Source of the DNA: Eubacteriales bacterium
GTDB lineage: Bacteria; Bacillota; Clostridia; Peptostreptococcales; Anaerovoracaceae
DNA length: 5,259 nucleotides
Direction of reading: 5' to 3'
Assembly (NCBI GenBank): GCA_028692535.1
Contig: JAQUXD010000117.1
Coordinates: forward strand, 1-5,259
Shown here: piece by piece, positions 1 to 4,706 of the stretch
Layout: every line of letters starts with the position of its first letter
Position numbering within the stretch: the stretch's first letter is position 1
Notes under the pieces: generated by a model
Database searches by the model: none
Told to the model about the DNA's origin: nothing
The model's input: the letters and a program-made list of their open reading frames with translations, nothing else
Position numbers and translations under genes: made by a program

Positions 1-2
1 TC

Positions 3-644
3 GAGGATACGGCCGCTCCGATCAGAAATACTGCCGGCGACGTGATCGGTTGCGTGCTCGTTTTTAGAGATTTCAGCGAGCGCAAGGAAAAACAACGGTA
101 TATAGAGTATCTGAGCTATCACGACCAGCTGACAGGTCTGTTCAACAGGCGCTATTTTGAGGATGAGCTAAAGCGAATCGACATCGAAAACAATTTACCG
201 CTGACCTTTGTCTATGCCGATGTCAATGGTCTGAAAATGATCAATGACGCTTACGGTCATGATCGCGGCGATGAATTGATCCGTAGCGTTGCGGAAGCGC
301 TGACGGCCGAATGTCGACCCGGCGATGTGATTACCAGGGTCGGAGGCGATGAGTTTGTGGTGATGATGCCTCAAACAACGACGGAAGAGGCAGAAGCCCT
401 TCTCAAGCGTATCGACAGCCGCTTGGAAGAGATCCATATACTCGACGTGCCTGTATCCATATCGTATGGTTGGGATACGAAGGTCGATTCAGACCAATCC
501 GCGCGAGAGATACTGCGTAGAGCGGAAAGTTCCATGTATCAGAAGAAAGAGGTCAACAGCGACGGGTTGCGGGATGAGATCCTGCGCTCTGTGATCAGCG
601 CGCTGCGCGCCCAGGAAACTGAATCTGAAAAAGTACACGAATAG
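3..644 (+). CDS. PAS-GGDEF diguanylate cyclase, 3' part only
   Basis: Makes the second messenger cyclic di-GMP from two GTP. The frame is open from the window's left edge (first full codon at 3), so the start and any N-terminal sensor lie upstream; 213 residues are visible. The first ~25 visible residues, with the pattern APIRN..G..IG.VLVFRD.SERK, are a typical PAS-domain C-terminal end leading into a signalling helix. The GGDEF domain follows: YHDQLTGLFNRR at its start, the DVNGLKMINDAYGH.RGDE segment (Mg and GTP binding), and the intact GGDEF motif at 342-356. An RPGD at 315-326 lies exactly five residues before GGDEF, which is the inhibitory I-site (RxxD) for product feedback. Nothing suggests a dead enzyme. 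After GGDEF the protein ends with a short helical tail (GLRDEILRSVISAL...), which resembles the linker that precedes HD-GYP domains in related clostridial proteins. Protein location is unknown because the N-terminus is missing. Confidence 0.93.
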   Translation, partial: EDTAAPIRNTAGDVIGCVLVFRDFSERKEKQRYIEYLSYHDQLTGLFNRRYFEDELKRIDIENNLPLTFVYADVNGLKMINDAYGHDRGDELIRSVAEALTAECRPGDVITRVGGDEFVVMMPQTTTEEAEALLKRIDSRLEEIHILDVPVSISYGWDTKVDSDQSAREILRRAESSMYQKKEVNSDGLRDEILRSVISALRAQETESEKVHE

Positions 645-652
645 ACGGAAAT

Positions 653-683
653 ACAAAATCCCCCGAAAACCGGGGGATTTTGT
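653..683. terminator. Bidirectional intrinsic terminator between convergent genes
   Basis: A perfect 13-bp inverted repeat (ACAAAATCCCCCG at 653-665, CGGGGGATTTTGT at 671-683) encloses a five-base AAAAC loop. The GC core is flanked by A-run on the left and T-run on the right, so it can work in both directions. It begins 8 bp after the stop codon of the GGDEF gene and lies 21 bp beyond the stop of the leftward Fur-family gene, so it can serve both. Confidence 0.9.
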
Positions 684-692
684 GCTTGCAGG

Positions 693-720
693 AAAGGACT
701 GTGATCAGTCCTTTTTCTTT
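693..720 (+). terminator. Second hairpin with T-rich tail, overlapping the fur-family stop codon
   Basis: A perfect 9-bp stem (AAAGGACTG at 693-701, CAGTCCTTT at 706-714) with a TGAT loop is followed by TTCTTTT on the plus strand. This fits a second intrinsic terminator for rightward transcription from the GGDEF gene. The loop and right arm contain the stop codon (705-707) of the leftward regulator gene, so the sequence is partly coding on the minus strand. The stem is less GC-rich than the one at 653-683. The hairpin is seen directly; its function is inferred. Confidence 0.6.
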
Positions 721-1094
721 TGGCACGCAGGACAGATTCCTTCAAAGAATGTGCGATGCCGCAGGATTTGATAGCCTGTATGGGCGCTTGTCATTTCGTC
801 AAGTTCCTTTTGATACGGCAGCGGCGCGTCACAGACGGCTCCGCATTCTGTGCATATCAAATGATAGTGAAGTTTTGCATCAGACTCGAACCGATCCGTT
901 TGGGGCAGCTTTACATGGGATATTTTCCCTTGCCCGGTCAATACATTCAGATTGCGGTAGACTGTACCCCGGCTGATCCTTTTGTCGATCGTCCGCACAT
1001 CCAGATAGATCTGATCCGCAGTAGGATGGTCAATGCGGGTTTGAACTGCATCCAGGATCATCTGGCGCTGTTTTGTATTTCGCTGCTGCTTCAT
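705..1094 (-). CDS. perR: PerR-type Fur-family peroxide/metal-responsive repressor
   Basis: A DNA-binding metalloregulator of 129 aa, slightly shorter at the N-terminus than Bacillus PerR (about 145 aa). The N-terminal winged helix includes HPTADQIY (H23) and the recognition segment ISRGTVYRNLNVL (residues 40-52). The C-terminal dimerisation part holds two CxxC pairs, C81/C84 and C121/C124, the structural zinc site. Compared by eye with B. subtilis PerR, regulatory-metal ligands H37, H91, H93 and D104 correspond to H23, H76, H78 and D89. The position of D85 is E70, as in Fur proteins. Asp at D89 is the PerR-like feature linked to peroxide sensitivity, and location directly downstream of a catalase gene supports the PerR assignment over Fur or Zur. 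The start ATG (1092-1094) is preceded by AAGGAA. It is probably co-transcribed with the catalase (31-bp gap, no terminator) and thus probably autoregulated. Confidence 0.88.
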   Translation of the reverse strand: MKQQRNTKQRQMILDAVQTRIDHPTADQIYLDVRTIDKRISRGTVYRNLNVLTGQGKISHVKLPQTDRFESDAKLHYHLICTECGAVCDAPLPYQKELDEMTSAHTGYQILRHRTFFEGICPACQKKKD

Positions 1095-1125
1095 CGAACA
1101 ATATTTCCTTACTGCATGGATGCGC

Positions 1126-2640
1126 TTACCACGCCTCGGGCAGAGTCGCCTGGTTCAAGCTTTGATGATCCAGCTTGGATAACGCTACCACCTTATCCAT
1201 GTCCAATCCCGCCGCCTCGGTAAACCGACGCCCGTATTCGGGATCGGCCAGGTAGCAGTGGGCTGCGTGGCGGTACTTGATGTTTTCTGTGACACTGGCC
1301 ATATCTTCTGCTGTATTTGCGATCAGAGCCTTCTTCTGGTCCTCGGTCATCACGCGCCACAGATCGCCGCCTGCCCGGAAGCAATCATCGGTAGGATCGT
1401 CTTTTGGATCGTAGCGATACAGAGCGCCTTCCAGATCCAGAGGCGGCTCCATCACTTCGGGCTGCGCTGTCCATACACCGTAGCTGTTGGGCGTATAGGC
1501 CGGCGCGCCGCCGTAGTTGCCATCCACGCGCATGGCGCCGTCACGATGGTATTCGTTCACTTCGACCTTCGCCCGGTTGACAGGGATCTGATTGTGATTC
1601 ACACCGAGACGATAGCGTTGTGCATCCCCGTAGGAAAATAATCTTCCCTGGAGGAATCTGTCGGGACTGAAGCCGATCCCAGGCACCACATGGGCAGGGG
1701 TAAAGGCGGCTTGCTCTACTTCAGCAAAGAAGTTTTCCGGGTTCCGATTCAGTTCCAAAACACCCACTTCGATGAGGGGGTATTCCGCATGACGCCAGAT
1801 CTTGGTGATATCGAAGGGGTTCTCGTAATGATTTTTTGCCTGATCCTCGGTCATGATCTGTACATACATGGTCCATTTGGGATAGTCTCCGCGTTCAATC
1901 GCGTCATACAAATCTCTGCCGTGGTATTCTCGGTCCATGCCGTTGATCTCTGCCGCTTCCTTGTTGGTGAGATTTTTGATCCCCTGTTGAGTTTTAAAGT
2001 GGAATTTGCACCAAAACCGCTCATTTTTTTCATTATAGAAGGAGTAGGTGTGTTCACCGAAGAAATGCATATTGCGGAAGGACGCAGGAATGCCCCGGTC
2101 ACTCATGACCACGGTCACCTGGTGGAAACATTCGGGCAGCAGCGTCCAGTAGTCCCAGTTGTTCTGCGCAGAGCGCCTGCCGGTGCGTGGATCTCGTTTC
2201 ACGGCCCGGTTCAGGTCTGAAAAGTTGTGCACATCCCGAATAAAGAAGGTAGGAGTATTGTTGCCTACCAGATCCCAGTTGCCTTCTTCGGTATAAAACT
2301 TGACAGCTGTGCCGCGAATGTCCCGTTCACAGTCTGCAGCGCCACGTTCTCCTGCAACAGTGGAGAATCGGATGAACAAATCAGTTTCTGCACCGGGTTG
2401 GAGGACTTTCGCTTTGGTGTACTGTGAAATATCGTGGGTGACAGTCAGTTTACCGTAGGCGCCCCAACCTTTGGCGTGCATGCGGCGCTCGGGGATGACT
2501 TCTCTGTTGAAGTGGGCCATTTTTTCCATCAGCCAAACGTCTTGCATTGCCACCGGACCCCGGGGCCCCGCAGTGATGGAATTCTCGTTGTCGGGTACAG
2601 GAGCTCCGACTTCATTGGTGAGTTTTTTATGATCGCTCAT
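1126..2640 (-). CDS. katA: Monofunctional heme catalase (small-subunit type)
   Basis: Cytoplasmic heme enzyme that converts 2 H2O2 to water and O2. The length of 504 aa is usual for small-subunit (clade 3) catalases and nothing is missing. The distal catalytic His is H55 in ERRMHAKGWGAYG. The distal Asn is in VGNNTPTFFIRD (N128). The proximal heme-ligand Tyr is Y337 in GRLFSYGDAQRYRLG, with R333 one turn before it. The family motifs RFSTVAGERG (residues 91-100) and NHNQIPVN are also intact. No signal peptide and no C-terminal flavodoxin-like domain is present. The ATG start at 2638-2640 has a strong AAAGGAG ribosome binding site seven bases upstream, which overlaps the stop codon of the preceding DUF454 gene. 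That spacing suggests translational coupling within one leftward operon. The gene symbol follows the common name for this catalase type; the exact orthologue is not established. Confidence 0.97.
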   Translation of the reverse strand: MSDHKKLTNEVGAPVPDNENSITAGPRGPVAMQDVWLMEKMAHFNREVIPERRMHAKGWGAYGKLTVTHDISQYTKAKVLQPGAETDLFIRFSTVAGERGAADCERDIRGTAVKFYTEEGNWDLVGNNTPTFFIRDVHNFSDLNRAVKRDPRTGRRSAQNNWDYWTLLPECFHQVTVVMSDRGIPASFRNMHFFGEHTYSFYNEKNERFWCKFHFKTQQGIKNLTNKEAAEINGMDREYHGRDLYDAIERGDYPKWTMYVQIMTEDQAKNHYENPFDITKIWRHAEYPLIEVGVLELNRNPENFFAEVEQAAFTPAHVVPGIGFSPDRFLQGRLFSYGDAQRYRLGVNHNQIPVNRAKVEVNEYHRDGAMRVDGNYGGAPAYTPNSYGVWTAQPEVMEPPLDLEGALYRYDPKDDPTDDCFRAGGDLWRVMTEDQKKALIANTAEDMASVTENIKYRHAAHCYLADPEYGRRFTEAAGLDMDKVVALSKLDHQSLNQATLPEAW

Positions 2641-2647
2641 GTTGATT

Positions 2648-2654
2648 CTCCTTT
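2648..2654 (-). promoter_or_regulatory. Ribosome binding site of the catalase gene
   Basis: AAAGGAG on the minus strand, seven bases before the catalase ATG. Its first base is the last base of the DUF454 stop codon (2654-2656), so ribosomes ending DUF454 translation finish on top of the catalase start region. Confidence 0.85.
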
Positions 2655-3019
2655 CAATCTTTTGCCCGGGCCATCCAAAGGATGTGCACCGTCACCGCAA
2701 TACCGATCAATAAAAAAAGGGCAGCAAGCTTGATGTTTTGGGTCACCGCCACGGAAAGAAACAGCATGCCCCATAGCCAGATCAGGCTGATGCGGATCGT
2801 TTTCGAAGACAGGCCGGTCCTGTTTTCGTAGTTTTCGATGTGCTCACGAAAAAAAGCGATCCTCATGATCTGGGCTTTGATGCGCGGGGTCGAAGAGAAG
2901 CAAGCCACTGAAACCAGTACGAAAGGAGTGGTTGGCCAGATGGGCAGAAGAAGCCCGATCGCCGCCATGCCCAGAAAAAGAAAACCCAGTGCTGTGAGAA
3001 GAATGATTTTTACAGGCAA
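2654..3019 (-). CDS. YbaN-like DUF454 small membrane protein
   Basis: A 121-aa integral membrane protein of the DUF454 (YbaN) family; its biochemical role is unknown. Hydrophobic segments lie at about residues 5-25, 31-42, 75-92 and 96-116, giving up to four membrane passes. The family signature LLPIWPTTPFVLVSVACF is at residues 24-41, and a short polar stretch (about 43-74) with RIKAQI...EHIENYENRTGLS connects the two hydrophobic halves. The start is TTG (3017-3019): an excellent GGAGGTG lies seven bases upstream, no ATG or GTG is in frame between it and that site, and the next ATG (residue 18) would cut into the first membrane segment. It is the first gene of the leftward operon, 13 bp ahead of the catalase. 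This placement suggests, without proving, a role under oxidative stress. Confidence 0.88.
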   Translation of the reverse strand: MPVKIILLTALGFLFLGMAAIGLLLPIWPTTPFVLVSVACFSSTPRIKAQIMRIAFFREHIENYENRTGLSSKTIRISLIWLWGMLFLSVAVTQNIKLAALFLLIGIAVTVHILWMARAKD

Positions 3020-3026
3020 GTTGACA

Positions 3027-3033
3027 CACCTCC
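3027..3033 (-). promoter_or_regulatory. Ribosome binding site deciding a TTG start
   Basis: GGAGGTG on the minus strand, seven bases before the TTG at 3017-3019. It is the reason for choosing TTG as the start of the DUF454 gene, because the first downstream ATG lies inside the first membrane segment and has no such site. Confidence 0.85.
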
Positions 3034-3046
3034 AAACAGTAAATAC

Positions 3047-3069
3047 TTAATAGTACTTAATACTGTTAA
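3047..3069. promoter_or_regulatory. Imperfect 23-bp palindrome, candidate PerR/Fur-type operator
   Basis: The sequence is a palindrome centred on position 3058, with 9 of 11 base pairs matching (TTAA-T-AGTA arms against TACT-G-TTAA). It is AT-rich and covers the end of the leftward -10 box and the predicted start of transcription, the expected place for a repressor site. It does not match the Bacillus Per box (TTATAATNATTATAA) well in this register, so the assignment to the PerR-like protein of this operon rests on position and symmetry. It also contains a TACTTAATA direct repeat (3044-3052 and 3054-3062). Confidence 0.5.
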
Positions 3070-3096
3070 TATATCACAAAAGAAGTGAATTGACAA
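3068..3096 (-). promoter_or_regulatory. Sigma-A-type promoter for the DUF454-catalase-perR operon
   Basis: On the minus strand a -35 TTGTCA (3091-3096) and a -10 TATATT (3068-3073) are separated by exactly 17 bp, one base from consensus in the first and one in the second. The predicted transcription start is near 3061, giving a leader of about 40 nt before the TTG start codon at 3019. The imperfect palindrome at 3047-3069 overlaps the -10 box and start. Confidence 0.75.
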
Positions 3097-3130
3097 TCAT
3101 CAACAGGTGGTTTCTCAAGGCATCAATTCA
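3086..3130. repeat. Inverted repeat TGAATTGA ... TCAATTCA
   Basis: Two perfect 8-bp inverted arms lie at 3086-3093 and 3123-3130, with 29 bp between them. The left arm overlaps the leftward -35 box and the right arm ends two bases before the rightward -10 box. This could be a divided operator for divergent control. AT-rich 8-mers can also pair by chance, so confidence in function is low. Confidence 0.35.
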
Positions 3131-3138
3131 TGTATAAT
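3111..3138 (+). promoter_or_regulatory. Probable promoter for the rightward four-gene cluster
   Basis: A perfect TATAAT (3133-3138) preceded by TG lies 61 bp before the first start codon at 3200. The best -35 at a permitted distance is a weak TTTCTC (3111-3116, 16-bp spacing), so activity may depend on an activator or on the strong -10. The predicted start is near 3145, giving a leader of about 55 nt. Confidence 0.5.
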
Positions 3139-3199
3139 ATAAATCATGATCGATATAAATTTCAAACGAATACAGACACTATGAATAAGGAGAGGACTC

Positions 3200-3613
3200 A
3201 TGTGGCAATGCCCAAAGTGCGGACGCGAATTTCAAAAGAAGAATCAGGAGCATTTCTGCGGCGAGCCGCCGAAAGCCATCGAGGACTACATAGCAGAACA
3301 GCCGAAAGAAATACAGCCCCTTCTGCGCCAGTTGAGGTCTGCGCTGCGGGAGGCGCTTCCGAAAGCAGAGGAGCGGATATCCTGGCATATGCCTACGTTC
3401 TGGTACAAGCAAAACATCATACATTTCGCTGCGTTCAAGCATCACATCGGCATCTATCCCGGCGATGTTGCCATGGCTCACTTTGCGGACCGATTGGAAG
3501 GCTATAAAACGAGTAAAGGAGCGGCTCAGTTCCCTTACAATAAACCGCTTCCCCTGGAGCTGATCACGGAAATCGCCAGATGGTGCTTCGAAACGGTGAA
3601 TCACCACGGATAA
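3200..3613 (+). CDS. DUF1801 (YdhG-like) protein with N-terminal zinc ribbon
   Basis: A 137-aa probably cytoplasmic protein of the DUF1801/YdhG fold; no biochemical function is established for the family, and none is claimed here. The N-terminus carries a small metal-binding motif C4-x2-C7-x10-H18-x-C20 (CPKCGREF...EHFCG), an expected zinc finger joined to the domain. The DUF1801 part runs from about residue 25 to the end: AIEDYIAEQP, the central ISWHMPTFWYKQNIIHFAAF segment (about 60-79) followed by HHIGIYPG, and the closing KGAAQFPYNKPLP (about 106-118). The ATG at 3200 has AAGGAG seven bases upstream; it removes no family sequence, because the zinc ribbon begins at residue 4. It is first in the rightward cluster, and its stop codon is fused to the next gene's ribosome binding site. 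Confidence 0.88.
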   Translation: MWQCPKCGREFQKKNQEHFCGEPPKAIEDYIAEQPKEIQPLLRQLRSALREALPKAEERISWHMPTFWYKQNIIHFAAFKHHIGIYPGDVAMAHFADRLEGYKTSKGAAQFPYNKPLPLELITEIARWCFETVNHHG

Positions 3614-3620
3614 GGAGGAT
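3611..3620 (+). promoter_or_regulatory. Stop codon overlapping the next gene's SD (TAAGGAGGAT)
   Basis: The TAA stop of the DUF1801 gene (3611-3613) supplies the first bases of a near-perfect AAGGAGG ribosome binding site for the ATG at 3624. This strongly suggests translational coupling of the two genes. Confidence 0.85.
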
Positions 3621-3623
3621 ACA

Positions 3624-4151
3624 ATGCCGAAATGCAGAAAAATGCTGAATGATTGGAATGCGCCCTATATCCAATCGCTGGTGAAGTTGGTCGAAACTCA
3701 GAGCAAGGAAACGCTTGCCCATTGGGCTGCAGAATATGCGCAGAAAGTCATGCTGCCGTTGTGGCTAAAGCATTTTCCGGCGGACCTGCGACCCCGGAAC
3801 GCCTTGAGCGCGGCGAAACAGTGGTTGGCAGGCGAAATCAAGCTGCCTCAGGCAAAGGATGCCATCCTGGAATGTCATGCCGCAGCGCGGAACGCAGAGG
3901 ATGCGCCCTCTGCCCAAGCTGCCGCAAGGGCGATCGGGCAGAGCGCTTCCACGATCCATTCTGCAAGGCACTGTATCGGCTTGCCGATGTACGGTGCTAT
4001 GGCGGTGGCCTACGACACCCTCGGCGTAGATGCCTCCTGGGCGGAACTGGAAAAGTGCGCAGCCAAAGAGTGTGGGCGGATGCTCTGGGCTCTGAAGGCG
4101 GTGTCTGTGGAAAACGAACAAAAGCCCGCAAAGATCGACTGGAAGTGCTGA
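3624..4151 (+). CDS. Imm5-like putative immunity protein
   Basis: A 175-aa, mostly alpha-helical, alanine-rich protein with no membrane segment or signal peptide. The conserved features match the Imm5-like family, which resembles immunity proteins of polymorphic toxin systems but is widely found without toxins: LPLWLKHFPADLRPRNAL (about 44-61), AKQWLAGEI (64-72), ECHAAARNAE (83-92) and the HSARHCIGLPMYGAMA block (112-127). No toxin gene lies in the window, so a role in toxin neutralisation is only a family name here, not a finding. Five cysteines are present (C4, C84, C117, C145, C150) plus the C-terminal residue C175. The ATG follows a strong coupled SD 10 bp after the DUF1801 stop. Overlapping long frames in this GC-rich stretch are shadows. 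Confidence 0.8.
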   Translation: MPKCRKMLNDWNAPYIQSLVKLVETQSKETLAHWAAEYAQKVMLPLWLKHFPADLRPRNALSAAKQWLAGEIKLPQAKDAILECHAAARNAEDAPSAQAAARAIGQSASTIHSARHCIGLPMYGAMAVAYDTLGVDASWAELEKCAAKECGRMLWALKAVSVENEQKPAKIDWKC

Positions 4152-4170
4152 GCATATAGGAGGTGACAGA

Positions 4171-4668
4171 ATGGATTACAGGATCGAAACAATGCTGCCC
4201 GGGGATTGGTCCCAAGTGGCTACGATCTATCAAGAGGGCATCGATACAGGGTTAGCCACATTTCAAAGTGAAGTTCCAGACTGGGAAGACTGGGACAAGG
4301 GACACGTTGCTTGCTGCAGATTGGTGGCGCGCAAGAGCGATGAAGTGCTCGGCTGGGCAGCTTTATCCGCCGTTTCCAGCCGTTCGGTGTATGCAGGGAT
4401 CGGAGAAGTGAGCGTCTATGTGGGGACGGCTTACAAAAAGATGGGCGTGGGCACCGCACTGCTGAACGAATTGATCCGCCAGTCCGAAGCCAACGGTTTT
4501 TGGATGCTGCAAGGAGTGATCACCAAAGAAAACACAGCCAGTATCGAACTGCACAAGAAATGTGGTTTTCGACTGGTCGGCATACGGGAACGGATCGGCA
4601 GGATGCCCGATGGAATTTGGCACGATACTGTGCTTCTGGAACGCAGGAGCCGAACGATCGGAATATAG
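4171..4668 (+). CDS. GNAT N-acetyltransferase, phosphinothricin acetyltransferase-like
   Basis: A 165-aa cytoplasmic acetyl-CoA-dependent N-acetyltransferase. It resembles the Pat/Bar/MddA branch, whose members acetylate the amino group of phosphinothricin, methionine sulfoximine or methionine sulfone. Visible landmarks are IYQEGIDTGLATFQ (19-32), GWAALSAVSSRSVYAG (61-76), EVSVYV (79-84), the acetyl-CoA loop KKMGVGTALL (89-98), ENTASIELHKKCGF and RERIG..PDGIWHDTVLLERRS at the end. These are the expected GNAT motifs in order and the length is usual. The exact substrate cannot be read from sequence, and several members prefer other amines. The ATG at 4171 has a very strong AGGAGGTG site and follows the Imm5-like stop by 19 bp. 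Confidence 0.9.
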   Translation: MDYRIETMLPGDWSQVATIYQEGIDTGLATFQSEVPDWEDWDKGHVACCRLVARKSDEVLGWAALSAVSSRSVYAGIGEVSVYVGTAYKKMGVGTALLNELIRQSEANGFWMLQGVITKENTASIELHKKCGFRLVGIRERIGRMPDGIWHDTVLLERRSRTIGI

Positions 4669-4706
4669 ATTTCATCGCTCTATTTCTTTGAGGGGAGGCC
4701 ATCCGA

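Noticed and set aside
720..1223. A 167-codon plus-strand frame spanning the regulator and the end of the catalase
   Set aside because: It is antisense to two well-supported genes and starts within the regulator's own 3' end with no SD.
1690..2220. A 176-codon plus-strand open frame antisense to the catalase gene
   Set aside because: It mirrors conserved catalase coding sequence, resembles no family and has no convincing ribosome binding site.
3051..3065. A direct match to the Bacillus Per box in the palindrome
   Set aside because: In the 7-1-7 register only about half of the 14 consensus bases agree, so it is reported as a candidate operator rather than a Per box.
3090..3095. A perfect plus-strand TTGACA as a -35 for the rightward cluster
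   Set aside because: The only good -10 (TATAAT at 3133) is 37 bp away, too far for sigma-A. The bases are better explained by the overlapping minus-strand -35 TTGTCA.
3181..3183. An ATG at 3181 as an upstream start for the DUF1801 protein
   Set aside because: It is in a different frame from the DUF1801 coding sequence, and the SD at 3187-3192 fits the ATG at 3200.
3653..4159. A 168-codon frame overlapping the Imm5-like gene almost entirely
   Set aside because: The overlapping frame gives an unnatural Arg/Gly/Cys-rich product, while the chosen frame has family motifs and a strong SD.
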